Shown here piece after piece: positions 43,057-51,618 of a stretch of 64,000 nucleotides of DNA; position 1 is the stretch's first letter; every line of letters begins with the position of its first letter. The DNA lies in contig NZ_LT607752.1 of NCBI RefSeq assembly GCF_900090265.1, positions 1,922,001 through 1,986,000 of the forward strand, in the 5' to 3' direction. This DNA is from Micromonospora rifamycinica. GTDB taxonomy: Bacteria > Actinomycetota > Actinomycetes > Mycobacteriales > Micromonosporaceae. The notes beneath the pieces are model-generated. The model had not been told where the DNA came from, searched no databases, and saw only the letters and a list, made by a program, of their open reading frames with translations. Position numbers and translations under genes: made by a program.

Positions 43057-43446
43057 ATGGTGCTGCTGCACCACCGTCTCGCGTTCCCGCCGTCACGATG
43101 GAAGCAGGTCCGCTCCCGGCTCGGGGCCGGCAGGCCGCACACCGTCGTGCTGTCCGACCGCGCATGGCCGTCGCGGTCGATCGGCGACTACCGGAAGGCC
43201 CGGCACCACGGGTTTCGTGATCATCTTCGGTGGGACGTCGCCGCCGACACGTTGGTGCTCACCGGCAGCCGCGAGGCGTTCGAGCTGGAGGCCGACCAGG
43301 TCCGTGCCCTGGCCGAGGAGTGTCCCGCACACCGCGCCCCGGAGACACACTGCTGCGCCGAGATCGGTATGGGCGTGAACCGTTGCCCTCCCCACCAACG
43401 GCGGCCGTACGCCACACTGCACGCCGAGTACTCGTCGACAGCCTGA
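43057..43446 (+). CDS. Hypothetical protein
   Basis: A possible 129-residue protein from ATG 43057. It is basic, with HHRLAFPPSRWKQVRSRL near the start and several paired histidines and cysteines (THCCAEIGMGVNRCPPHQ) near the end. The frame is open upstream to 42787, so the start is uncertain; it would then overlap the divergent hydrolase gene. I recognise no family. The composition looks protein-like rather than like a shadow of another gene, since no other convincing frame covers this stretch. Confidence 0.45.
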   Translation: MVLLHHRLAFPPSRWKQVRSRLGAGRPHTVVLSDRAWPSRSIGDYRKARHHGFRDHLRWDVAADTLVLTGSREAFELEADQVRALAEECPAHRAPETHCCAEIGMGVNRCPPHQRRPYATLHAEYSSTA

Positions 43447-43642
43447 GCCACCCCGGAGACAGCTGCGCCACTCCTCCTGCGGCATGTGCGGACACTGCGG
43501 TCGGTCGAGGCGACGGGCCGGTCCGGCCGGCTCGGCTCGGCCGGGCTCAGCTCGACGTGGCTCGGCTCAGATCGGCCCGCTCGCGGTCGCAGGGACCGGA
43601 ATCCGGTGGACCGGTCGGGTCCTGGTCGTCGAGGATCGGCGG

Positions 43643-43993
43643 GTGTCCGCTCCCGTACGTCAGATCCGTGCTCGCTACTCGGCTGCGACCATCACCGTCT
43701 ACCAGGCGTACCCGCCGCAGATCGCCCTGCCGTCGGTGTCGGCCGGTCGTTTCGTGGCCCCCTTCAAGCGGGACCGGATGACGTGGATCAAGCCGTCCTT
43801 CCTGTGGATGATGTACCGCTGCGGATGGGCCACCAAGCCCGGACAGGAGCGGGTGCTGGCCATCGAGATCACCCGCGAGGGGTTCGAGTGGGCACTGGCA
43901 CACGCCTGCCTGAGTCACTACGACCGGAACATGCACGGCGACAGGGCGAACTGGTCACGACAGCTGAGGAGCAGCCCGGTCCGGCTTCTCTGA
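43643..43993 (+). pseudogene. DUF4291 protein, C-terminally truncated
   Basis: The 116 residues from GTG 43643 match the first part of the DUF4291 family: IRARYSAATITVYQAYPPQIA, then KRDRMTWIKPSFLWMMYRCGW and VLAIEITREGFEWALAHACLSHY. Family members run to roughly 190-200 residues; here the frame stops soon after ANWSRQLRSSPVR, so about 70 C-terminal residues are missing. The sequence immediately downstream belongs to an opposing P-loop kinase remnant. A deletion joining the two 3' ends would explain this. Function of DUF4291 is unknown. Confidence 0.65.
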
Positions 43994-44390
43994 CCAGGCT
44001 TTCGACCGCATCGGCCAGCTCGGAAACCTCCCGACGGCCGTCGAGTTCCACGGTGGCGCCACGTCGCAGCAGCGGCTCCACGGTGTGCACGTACCGGGCG
44101 ATCTCCGCGCGCTGCTCAGGCATCCTCCCATACGGGTTGCTCCGGTGGGCGACCCGTCGGAGGAGGACCTCCAACGGTGCGCTGAGCAGGACGATGTGCT
44201 GGAAGCGATGGTAGAAGCGGACCTGGTTGTCCACCGTCCCGGACACGACCAACTCGCGATGCCGAGCGAGCAACCCGCTCATCCGGTGCTCGTCCCAGGT
44301 CCCGTCGGGCAGCTCCCGGCCACCGTAGTCCGTGTCGACGGTGCGGAAACCCCGGCGGCGCAACTCATCGAGCACCGTGGTCTTACCCAC
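43869..44390 (-). pseudogene. P-loop kinase/ATPase remnant, damaged at both ends
   Basis: From about 44390 leftward the frame encodes GKTTVLDELRRRGFRTVDTDYGG, then VDNQVRFYHRFQHIVLLSAP and RVAHRSNPYGRMPEQRAEI, a small AAA/nucleoside-kinase-like protein. The residues before GKTT (RYRTGV) do not make a proper first strand and full P-loop, and an in-frame stop lies just upstream. After ADAVESLVREAG (about 43990) the frame runs on into antisense DUF4291 sequence. Both the start and the end therefore look broken. The original protein probably phosphorylated a small molecule or tRNA-like substrate; unknown. Confidence 0.55.
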
Positions 44391-44572
44391 GCCCGTACGG
44401 TACCGGGCGACGAACGTCCGCTACGTCACCTCCGGACACCCCGTGACAGACCGTCGCGGCGAGGGATTCCGCGGAGCCTCCGGCACGGCGTCGTTCGGTC
44501 GCGCGACGCCATGCCGGATCAGTCCCGTGGAGACGGCCGCCGTGACTCCGGCGGCCTGGAGTACCGGAACCT

Positions 44573-44607
44573 GTCCGGCGTACGCGTGAGTCGTGCGTAC
44601 GCCGGAC
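44573..44607. terminator. Terminator hairpin, 13-bp perfect stem
   Basis: Arms 44573-44585 and 44595-44607 are perfectly complementary; it lies 4 bases beyond the stop of the leftward secreted-protein gene. Confidence 0.75.
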
Positions 44608-44610
44608 GGC

Positions 44611-44955
44611 TCACTGCCAGGGGCCGCTGCGGCAGATGAACCGGGTGGTGCCGCTGTACTGGGTGGTGCTGCCGTCGTAGTAGCTGTAGCTGGCCCGCAC
44701 GGGGTGCCCGAGGTTGCTGGCCGGGCAGGCGGCGAAGAGGGTCGGACCGGCGGTGGTGAAGGTGCCGACGCTGCCGGAGTACCAGGTGATGCTCCAGGTC
44801 GTCGTGCCGGTGCTGCTGGCGTCGCAGAGGAACTGCGAGGCGCCGGACTCGCAGAACGGCGCCGGGGCGGCGGCGAGGGCCGGGGCGGCCCCGGCAGCGG
44901 CGAGGCTCACGGTGGCAAGGGCGGAGGCGGCCAGAACCTTGACGGTGGTACGCAG
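44611..44955 (-). CDS. Small secreted cysteine-containing protein, CTG start
   Basis: A 114-residue protein with a textbook signal peptide: RTTVKVLAASALATVSLAAAG then ALA-type cleavage near residue 28. The mature part of about 85 residues is rich in Ser, Thr, Tyr and Gly and has four cysteines (FCES, FLCD, AACP, FICR), enough for two disulfides. The only start that fits the signal peptide is CTG 44955, which has GGGAGGAG 5 bases before it. ATG 45015 would give a 20-residue extension lacking signal-peptide character. Function unknown; it looks like a small extracellular binding or inhibitor protein. Confidence 0.65.
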   Translation of the reverse strand: MRTTVKVLAASALATVSLAAAGAAPALAAAPAPFCESGASQFLCDASSTGTTTWSITWYSGSVGTFTTAGPTLFAACPASNLGHPVRASYSYYDGSTTQYSGTTRFICRSGPWQ

Positions 44956-45028
44956 GAAACTCCTCCCACGGTGATCGAGAAGTAACTCACTGCTACACCA
45001 GGGTAGCCGCCGCATAGGCGTACCTGGA

Positions 45029-45673
45029 TTAGCTGTTCGGTCCATCAGCCACCCGCTGCCGCCAACGGTCGTGGTGCACCGCCTCGGCGAGGGGCCTGCG
45101 CCGCCGCCACCCGTGCCGTTCCAGGTCGGGCACCGCCTCCAGGTGGGTGACCGGGCCGACGCAGAGCCAGGCCACCGGCCGGATACCGGCCGGCACCCCC
45201 AGCAGTTCGGCGAGGAACGGCTCCCGGTAGAAGGACACCCACCCGACACCCCACCCCTCGGCGGTTGCGGCGAGCCAGAGGTTCTGGATGGCCAGACAGA
45301 CCGAGTACAGACCGGCGTCGGCGATGGTGTGCCGCCCGAGCACGGCCGGACCCCCGCGCCCGGGGTCATAGGTCACCACGATCGACAGCGTCGACTCCAG
45401 CACCCCGTCGATCCTGATTCCGGCGAACCGCTCGGCCGCCGCGCCGTCCAGACTGGCCGCGAACGCCGCCCGCTCGGCCTGTACGTGCCGGTGGAACCGG
45501 CGACGGACGGCCGGATCCCGCACCAGGATGAAGTCCCACGGCTGCGAATAGCCGACGCTGGGTGCGGCATGAGCGGCGTCGAGAACCCGGTGCAGGGTGT
45601 CGGCCGGCACCGGCTCCCCGGTGAACTGCGCCCGGACGTCCCGGCGGCGATGAATGGCGTCATAGAGTTCCAC
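45029..45673 (-). CDS. bluB: 5,6-dimethylbenzimidazole synthase BluB
   Basis: A 214-residue nitroreductase-fold enzyme. RRRDVRAQFTGEPVPADTL, LDAAHAAPSVGYSQPWDFIL and ending blocks GWGVGWVSFY and LCVGPVTHLEAVPDLERHGW match BluB. BluB splits reduced FMN with oxygen to make 5,6-dimethylbenzimidazole, the lower ligand of cobalamin. GTG 45673 follows GGGAG by 7 bases. The long 5' leader carries a cobalamin riboswitch (45722-45893), which independently supports the assignment. No other cobalamin gene is adjacent. Confidence 0.9.
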   Translation of the reverse strand: MELYDAIHRRRDVRAQFTGEPVPADTLHRVLDAAHAAPSVGYSQPWDFILVRDPAVRRRFHRHVQAERAAFAASLDGAAAERFAGIRIDGVLESTLSIVVTYDPGRGGPAVLGRHTIADAGLYSVCLAIQNLWLAATAEGWGVGWVSFYREPFLAELLGVPAGIRPVAWLCVGPVTHLEAVPDLERHGWRRRRPLAEAVHHDRWRQRVADGPNS

Positions 45674-45721
45674 AGGCAGGCTCCCGCTGCGCTCGGCCCA
45701 CCCCGGTGGGTGGGCGGTCGA

Positions 45722-45893
45722 CGCGAGGCCGGTCTTCGGACTCCCGGATCGACGCCGACCCGTCCGCCTTCCCAGCCGTACGGCCAGTGGCTGCGCTCCT
45801 CGCGCCTGGACGGTCGCTCCCCGGTCACCGCGGCGGGCCCGTGCCGGATTCACACCGGCTTCCCGATTCTCCCCGCACCCGCGGGGCACCTCG
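45722..45893 (-). promoter_or_regulatory. Cobalamin (AdoCbl) riboswitch
   Basis: Read on the minus strand, the leader contains GGGAAGCCGGTGTGAATCC followed by GGC-CGG-CCCGCC-GGTGA, then the B12-box core AGCCACTG, a second GGGAAGGCGG and the closing GAAGACCGGCC. These are the ordered conserved blocks of the cobalamin riboswitch. A GCCCACC/GGTGGGC hairpin (45696-45715) lies between it and the bluB ribosome site and may be the expression platform. High adenosylcobalamin should switch bluB off. Confidence 0.92.
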
Positions 45894-46012
45894 CACGATC
45901 GTGCCGTCGGCGATGCTAACCCGCCTCGACGACACAGGTCGACCACGCCCCGGCACAGCGGTCACGGCTCCGGAGACGGAGCTCGGCACGGGTCGCGTGG
46001 CCAGCGCTAGAT

Positions 46013-46042
46013 TTGACGTTCACACGGATGTCAGGGTTGACC
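46013..46042 (+). promoter_or_regulatory. MerR autoregulatory promoter
   Basis: TTGACG (46013-46018) followed by ACAC-N-GATGTCAGG repeats the layout of the operator before the SDR gene at 46493-46524, suggesting that the MerR protein also controls its own gene. Confidence 0.55.
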
Positions 46043-46052
46043 GGGGGGTCGG

Positions 46053-46469
46053 ATGCGGATCGGTGAACTCGCCAGGCGCACCGGCGTGAGCGCCCGGTCG
46101 CTGCGCTACTACGAGCAGCAGGGCCTCCTGACCGCCGTCCGCCTCGGCAACGGATACCGGGAGTACGACGAGCAGGCGGTGCTCCGGGTCGCCTTCATCC
46201 AGGATCTCTACGGTGCCGGAGTACCGTCGGAGGTCATCCGGGAGATCCTCCCGTGCTCCAGCGGCCGGCACCCCACCGGCGACTGCTCCGCACTGTACGA
46301 ACGGGTCCGGCAGATCCGTGACCGGCTGGCCCAGCAGGAGCGTCTGATCGGACAGCGACGGGCGATGCTGGACAGCTACCTGTCCGGTGCCGCCTCTCCC
46401 GCCGACCTGGCCGTGCCGTCCCGGGGCACGGCCGCACCCGCTCACCACGTTCCCCCAGGTCCCGTGTAG
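46053..46469 (+). CDS. MerR-family transcriptional regulator
   Basis: A 138-residue MerR regulator. The winged HTH (MRIGELARRTGVSARSLRYYEQQGLL, then GYREYDEQAV) is intact, followed by a coiled-coil dimerisation helix (ALYERVRQIRDRLAQQERLIG). Two cysteines (LPCSSG and GDCSALY) could sense metal or redox state, but the CxxC metal sites of classical MerR are not present. Such regulators twist over-long promoter spacers. The 20-bp spacer dyad before the adjacent short-chain dehydrogenase gene is the obvious target. ATG 46053. Confidence 0.92.
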   Translation: MRIGELARRTGVSARSLRYYEQQGLLTAVRLGNGYREYDEQAVLRVAFIQDLYGAGVPSEVIREILPCSSGRHPTGDCSALYERVRQIRDRLAQQERLIGQRRAMLDSYLSGAASPADLAVPSRGTAAPAHHVPPGPV

Positions 46470-46492
46470 CGACGGGCACCTCCCGGCGCATC

Positions 46493-46524
46493 TTGACCTT
46501 GACACTGATGTCAGTGTCTAGCGT
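46493..46524 (+). promoter_or_regulatory. MerR-type operator and promoter of SDR gene
   Basis: TTGACC (46493-46498) and TAGCGT (46519-46524) are separated by 20 bp, longer than the usual 17. The spacer holds a perfect dyad GACACTGA-TG-TCAGTGTC (46501-46518). This is the classical geometry of a MerR-activated promoter. The transcript would begin about at the ATG of the next gene (46532), so it is probably leaderless. Confidence 0.85.
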
Positions 46525-46531
46525 GAGCGGC

Positions 46532-47332
46532 ATGACAACCGCATCCGACATGAAGGACCGCTACGTCCTCGTCACGGGCGGGTCGAGCGGCATCGGCGCG
46601 GCGATCGCGGACGAGTTCGCCGGCCGTGGGGCGAACCTGGTGCTGGTCGCCCGTGACGCCGGGCAGTTGGAGAGGACCGCCGCCGACCTGCGTGAGCGGC
46701 ACGGCGTCACCGTGCTGAGCGTCGCGCTCGCCCTCGACCGACCCGGCGCTCCCCGCCACCTGATGGAGATCGTGCGCGAGGCGGGGGTCGAGGTGGAGGT
46801 GCTGGTCAACAACGCCGCCGTGGGCTCGCGGGCGATGGTGGCGGACAGCGACCCCACCAGGTTGCGTCAACTGGTGGACCTCAACGTCGGTGCCCTGACC
46901 GAGCTGACCACCCTCCTCGTCGCCGGCATGGTCCACCGCGGACACGGCTCGGTGGTCAACATCGCCAGCACCGGCGCCTACACGCCGGCGCCGGTCATGG
47001 CGGCCTACGCGGCCTCGAAGGCCTACGTCCTCTCGTTCACCCGGGCTTTGTGGGCCGAGACCCGGGCCAGCGGCGTCAGGGTGGTGGCGGTGAGTCCCGG
47101 GCAGACCCAGACGCCGATGAACCCTCGGCCGGGCCGTGACAAGCGTCAGCCCGCTCAGGTTGCGCGCACGGTGCTCGCCGCGCTGGAGGGGACCGGACCG
47201 GCCGTGGTCGACGGGGGCCGCAACAAGGTGGCCACCGTCCTGATGTGCATGGTGCCCGCGCGGCTCATGGCCACTCTCGCGCTACGGATGATGGCGCGTG
47301 GCGGGGCTGCGGCCACGGCGTCTCCACACTGA
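46532..47332 (+). CDS. Short-chain dehydrogenase/reductase
   Basis: A 266-residue classical SDR. The cofactor motif TGGSSGIG, NNAAVGS, and the catalytic S and YxxxK (VVNIASTGAY, MAAYAASKAYVLSFTRALW) are present, with the PG motif (VSPGQTQTPMN). A hydrophobic C-terminal stretch (VLMCMVPARLMATLALRMM) suggests membrane contact. Controlled by the adjacent MerR protein, and hence probably inducible by a small electrophile or drug. Substrate unknown. Confidence 0.92.
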   Translation: MTTASDMKDRYVLVTGGSSGIGAAIADEFAGRGANLVLVARDAGQLERTAADLRERHGVTVLSVALALDRPGAPRHLMEIVREAGVEVEVLVNNAAVGSRAMVADSDPTRLRQLVDLNVGALTELTTLLVAGMVHRGHGSVVNIASTGAYTPAPVMAAYAASKAYVLSFTRALWAETRASGVRVVAVSPGQTQTPMNPRPGRDKRQPAQVARTVLAALEGTGPAVVDGGRNKVATVLMCMVPARLMATLALRMMARGGAAATASPH

Positions 47333-47405
47333 CAGTGCCCCGACACGGGTCCGAGGTGCCGATCGTGCCCGGACCGACGACGTCGGGACACTAGACTCGC
47401 CGGCC

Positions 47406-47963
47406 ATGGGAATCCTGACCTTCAGCCTCAACGTCACCCTGGACGGTTGTGTCGACCACGAGGAGGGGATCGCGGACGACGAGACGCACGCCTTCTTCAC
47501 CCGGCTCATGGACGAGAACGGGGCGATGCTGTGGGGGCGCGTCACCTACGAGATGATGGAGAGTGCCTGGCCGGCCGTCGCCCGCGGCGACGTGGCGGCA
47601 CCCCCGGCGCTGCGCGAGTGGGCGGCCAAGCTGGAGGGCAAGCCCAAGTACGTGGTGTCGTCGACGCGCACGGACTTCCCGTGGACCAACAGCCACCACG
47701 TCACCGGTGATCTACGCGAGAGCGTGCAGCGCCTCAAGGACGCGAATCCGGCCGGGGTCCTGCTCGGCAGTGGCAGGCTGGCGACCGAGCTCGACCGGCT
47801 GGACCTGATCGACGAGTACCGGATGCTGGTCCATCCCCGGATCGCCGGCCACGGTCCGACCCTGCACCAGGGCGGGCTGCCCGGCACGCGCCGGCTCGAG
47901 TTGCTCTCGGCGGAGCCGCTCCGCAGCGGCGTGCTGGCCGTGCACTACCGCCGCGCCGACTGA
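47406..47963 (+). CDS. RibD C-terminal/DHFR-like reductase
   Basis: A 185-residue protein of the RibD-C/dihydrofolate reductase-like family common in actinomycetes: opening LTFSLNVTLDGCVDH, MLWGRVTYEMMESAWPAV, YVVSSTRTDFPW and GVLLGSGRLATELDRLDLIDEYRMLVHPRIAGHG. It is expected to bind NADPH and reduce a small substrate, which is not known for these stand-alone members. ATG 47406. Confidence 0.9.
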   Translation: MGILTFSLNVTLDGCVDHEEGIADDETHAFFTRLMDENGAMLWGRVTYEMMESAWPAVARGDVAAPPALREWAAKLEGKPKYVVSSTRTDFPWTNSHHVTGDLRESVQRLKDANPAGVLLGSGRLATELDRLDLIDEYRMLVHPRIAGHGPTLHQGGLPGTRRLELLSAEPLRSGVLAVHYRRAD

Positions 47964-48106
47964 CCCGGAACCGCTCCGGCACGGCCGGCGGTACCCGGCC
48001 CGCGCGCCGCAGATCATGCCGGCGCGCAGCGCGTACGCGGCCGCGCGGCAACGGCTGCGCGGCCTGTCGGAGCGGCCCGAGCCCGTCGGTCGGCACCCGA
48101 CGTCCC

Positions 48107-48772
48107 TCAGCGCTTCACCGCCAGCGTGAGGCCGTCGGCGAAGGACAGCATCGCCAGGTCGACCCGGTCGTCGGCGAGCAGCGAGACGTTCAGCTCCCGG
48201 ATGGTGGCGGTGTCCCGGTCCTGGTGTTCCTCGTCGACCACCCGGCCGAAGAACACCGTGTTGTCGAGGACGACCAGCCCGCCGCGGCGGACGAGTCGCA
48301 GCGCGGCCTCGTAGTAGTCCGGGTAGCCCGCCTTGTCCGCGTCGATGAACACGAGGTCCACCGTGCCCGGCCCGAGTTCGGTCTCCAGGTCGGCCAGGAC
48401 CTCCCGCGCGGCACCGATGCGCACGTCGATGCGGTCGGCCACCCCGGCACGTTCCCAGTACGGTACGGCGATCATCGGCCACCGGGCGGAGATGTCCACC
48501 GTGAACAACCGGCCACCGGTGGGGAGCGCCCTGGCCATGCACAGCGTGCTGTAGCCGGTGAAGGTCCCGACTTCGACCACCGCCAGCGATGCCGCGGTCA
48601 GCCTGACGAGCAGGGCCAGCAGCTGGCCTTCTTCCGGCATGATCTGCATCGCCCGGCCCATCGGCAGGGCGGCGGTCTCCCGACGCAGGTCGGCGAGTAT
48701 CTCGTCGTCGCGCAGCGAGACCTGCCGGACGTAGTCGAGCAGGGCCTCGGTGAACTCAGTCTGCTGTGCCAT
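48107..48772 (-). CDS. Class I SAM O-methyltransferase (CCoAOMT-like)
   Basis: A 221-residue cation-dependent O-methyltransferase of the caffeoyl-CoA/catechol type. SAM motif [18 protein letters not shown] and the metal/catalytic segment [17 protein letters not shown] are clear, with [15 protein letters not shown] after it. Usual substrates are vicinal diols on aromatics. Its start (ATG 48772 or 48778) overlaps the end of the LuxR gene, so it is the last gene of the PKS operon. Methylates a hydroxyl of the polyketide or its starter. Confidence 0.9.
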   Translation of the reverse strand: MAQQTEFTEALLDYVRQVSLRDDEILADLRRETAALPMGRAMQIMPEEGQLLALLVRLTAASLAVVEVGTFTGYSTLCMARALPTGGRLFTVDISARWPMIAVPYWERAGVADRIDVRIGAAREVLADLETELGPGTVDLVFIDADKAGYPDYYEAALRLVRRGGLVVLDNTVFFGRVVDEEHQDRDTATIRELNVSLLADDRVDLAMLSFADGLTLAVKR

Positions 48773-51572
48773 CCGCATCCCATCCGGCTCGTATCTCCAG
48801 GGCGTCACGCAGCCCGGTCCGTGAGGTGACCCCGAGCTTGGGGTAGACCTTGTAGAGGTGCCCGCTGACGGTACGGTCCGACAGGCGCAGCCGGACGGCG
48901 ATCTGCTTGTTCGTCAGACCCTGGGCGGCGAGTCTGGCGACGGACTCCTCCTGCGCGGTGAGCCCGGCCGGCCCTTCGGCGGGGCGGGCGACGGCCAGAC
49001 CGGCGGCCCGGAGCTCGTTACGGGCCCGCGCCGCCCACGGCCTGGCGCCGAGCCTCTCCAGGACCTCCAGTGCCGCGCCCAGCTCCACCCGGGCCGGGCC
49101 GATCTCCTTGGCGCGTCGCAGCCGCTCACCGTAGGCGAGGCGGATCCGGGCGTGCTCCAGCGGCCAGCGTTCATGTCCCGGTGCGGTCAGCGCCTGCCGG
49201 AAGGCCTCGTCGGTGTGACTGTCCCGGGCGAGCAGCGCGGTGGCCCCGTGGGTGAGCATGGTCATCCGCGGGGAGAGCCGGTCGAAGCCCCCGTCGCGCA
49301 GCGTGTGCAGATATGCGGCCGCCTGTGCGCCGTGCCCGGTGTGCGCGGCGGCGTCCGCCAGGTCGAACACGATGCGACGGGCGCTGACCGGCATGCGGGT
49401 CATCGCGCCGGCAGGGGCGATGTTGGACAGGGTCGCATAGGCCTGTTCATGGTCGCCGGTGCCCAGAGCCACCAGGGACCGGGCCTGGTGGGCCAGGATG
49501 ACCGCCAGGCCGATCCCGCGGGGTACGGCCCACCGCAGAACCTCGTCGGCCAGCTCCAGCGCCTGCTCCGTTTCACCGCGTACCGCGGCCAGCAGCGCAC
49601 GCTGGCACCGGGCGACGCCCTCCAGGGTCCGCAGGCCACTGACGCCCGCCACGGTGGCGCTCTCCCGCAGCAGGGTCTCCGCCTCGCCCCAGCGTCCCGA
49701 GTGGTACCGGTCCAGGATCTCCATGTGCAGTCCGAACCTCGCCGTCGGTGCTCCCCGGCTGTCGGCCGGCGCCTCGTGCAGGCCACGCAGCACCGGCAGC
49801 AGTTCGGTGACCGCGTCGAGGGCGGCGGCGGTGGCGGAGAGGGACGCCGTGGACAGGGCGGTGAGTTCCGCCGGTGTCGTCGGCCAGCGGTCGAGCAGTT
49901 CCAGGAACCGCTCACGCATCGTGGCGGCGTCGCCGTCCCGACCGGAGAGGATCGCGCGGCACCGCAGGACGATCTCCGCCGACGCGCAGTCGGGACGGGC
50001 GAGCACGGCGTCCAGGGCTGCCCAGTGGTCCGGCCGGTCAGCGAGGACACACACGTGGAACAGCATCTCCAGCGCCATGCGGCGCATCGGCACGCTGGTG
50101 GTGGGGTCGTCGAAGACCCGCACGAGGCGACGGTGGGCCATGTCCACGTCGCCCTCGTCGAGGGAGAGGAGATAGGCGCTGACGGCGGCGGTGTGGGTGG
50201 TGACGCCGAACTCTTCCGGGGCCGGGTTGAGGTGTTTCGCCCATTGCAGCCAGCCGGCGCGGCAGGCCAGTTGGGCCGCGATGCCCAGGCGTTCGGCGCG
50301 GGCGGCCGGCGCGGTGCTCAGCTCGGCGGCCCGGGCGAACATCTCGGTGGCCGTGGTGAGGACGCCCCGGTCGGCGGCGCGGTCGCCGGCCGCCGCCAGG
50401 GCATCGGCCACGGTGTCGTCCGGGCCCAGTGCCGCGGCCGCCAGGTGGGTGGCCCGGACGTCCTGGTCGACGTTGGTCACTGCGGCCAGGTGGCGGTGGG
50501 CGGTGTACAGCTCGCCCCGGGTCGCCAGGTCGATCGTGGTCAGCCGGACCAGTGGGTGGGTGAAGAGCAACCGGTCGGTGTCCATCGTGACCAGGTGCTG
50601 CCGTTCGGCGGGGCAGAGCCGGGCCGTGACGTCGGTCTCGCCGGTCGCTTCGGCGATCGTCGCGAGCTGGGCTCTCTCATCGAGGGCGGCGACCAGCAGG
50701 AGCCGTCGGGTCGGCTCGGGCAGGGCGCGGATCCGGGCGCCGACGTGCCCGCTGATCCGCGGGGTGACCGGCAGGTGGACCGGCAGCGGCATGCTCGCGC
50801 ACCGCTGCTCCTGGCTGAGTGCCTTGGGTAGTTCGATCAGTGCCAGCGGGTTGCCGCGGGCATGGTCGAGGATGATGCGTCGGACGCGGCTGTGCAGGGT
50901 GGGGTGCCACACGTCGATCAGCAGACCGGCGTCGTGGTCCGACAGTGGCGCGAGCTGACGGCCGTACGGCCCGGCGGCGGCGAGCGGCGGCCCGGGTTGG
51001 CGGGTGGCGACCACCAGCACCAGACCGGCCAGTTCACACGTCCGGCGGGCGACGAAGGCGAACAGTTCGGTGCTCTCCCGGTCGATCCACTGGGCGTCGT
51101 CGACCAGCACCACCAGCCCACCCTCGTCGGCGAGCTCGGTGACCAGGGACAGGGTGGCCGCGCAGGTCGCCAGTCTGTCGGGCAGGGGGCCGTCGGCGTG
51201 CCCGAGGATGCGTGACAGGGTGACCCGCTGGTGGGCGGGCAGACGGTCGAGGTCCGCGCGCAGGGAGTACAGGAGCTGGTGCAGGCCCGAGTAGGGAAGG
51301 TCGGCTTCGGCGGGCGCGCCGGTGACCCACACGACGCGGCGACCGGCCCGGTGGGCCTGTTCGTCGGTGGCGCGGAGCAGCGCTGTCTTGCCGACGCCGA
51401 TCTCGCCGTTCACCAGCAGGGCCGGGATGCGCTCCCGGCCGCGTAGCAGGGCGTCGATCAGTTCGGTCTCGGCTGTCCTGCCGATCAGCCCGGCCCGGCT
51501 GCGGGATGGTGCCGGGTGCCTGTCGTCGGATGCCGGGGTGGCGAGCAGGGCGAGCTGATGCCGGGAAAGCAC
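48756..51572 (-). CDS. LAL-type LuxR transcriptional regulator
   Basis: A 938-residue large ATP-binding LuxR regulator. Walker [19 protein letters not shown] is near the N-terminus, Walker [11 protein letters not shown] follows, then a long helical repeat region, and a C-terminal LuxR HTH ([40 protein letters not shown]; quoted here only as [18 protein letters not shown]). LALs are frequent pathway activators of PKS clusters. GTG 51572 is preferred because GGGGAG precedes it; GTG 51587 is the open-frame start. Located inside the PKS operon, it may form a positive loop. Confidence 0.92.
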   Translation of the reverse strand: MLSRHQLALLATPASDDRHPAPSRSRAGLIGRTAETELIDALLRGRERIPALLVNGEIGVGKTALLRATDEQAHRAGRRVVWVTGAPAEADLPYSGLHQLLYSLRADLDRLPAHQRVTLSRILGHADGPLPDRLATCAATLSLVTELADEGGLVVLVDDAQWIDRESTELFAFVARRTCELAGLVLVVATRQPGPPLAAAGPYGRQLAPLSDHDAGLLIDVWHPTLHSRVRRIILDHARGNPLALIELPKALSQEQRCASMPLPVHLPVTPRISGHVGARIRALPEPTRRLLLVAALDERAQLATIAEATGETDVTARLCPAERQHLVTMDTDRLLFTHPLVRLTTIDLATRGELYTAHRHLAAVTNVDQDVRATHLAAAALGPDDTVADALAAAGDRAADRGVLTTATEMFARAAELSTAPAARAERLGIAAQLACRAGWLQWAKHLNPAPEEFGVTTHTAAVSAYLLSLDEGDVDMAHRRLVRVFDDPTTSVPMRRMALEMLFHVCVLADRPDHWAALDAVLARPDCASAEIVLRCRAILSGRDGDAATMRERFLELLDRWPTTPAELTALSTASLSATAAALDAVTELLPVLRGLHEAPADSRGAPTARFGLHMEILDRYHSGRWGEAETLLRESATVAGVSGLRTLEGVARCQRALLAAVRGETEQALELADEVLRWAVPRGIGLAVILAHQARSLVALGTGDHEQAYATLSNIAPAGAMTRMPVSARRIVFDLADAAAHTGHGAQAAAYLHTLRDGGFDRLSPRMTMLTHGATALLARDSHTDEAFRQALTAPGHERWPLEHARIRLAYGERLRRAKEIGPARVELGAALEVLERLGARPWAARARNELRAAGLAVARPAEGPAGLTAQEESVARLAAQGLTNKQIAVRLRLSDRTVSGHLYKVYPKLGVTSRTGLRDALEIRAGWDADGTAD

Positions 51573-51618
51573 CTGGTGACTCCCCACCGATCGATGGGAT
51601 GGACCCTTCCTCTCACGG

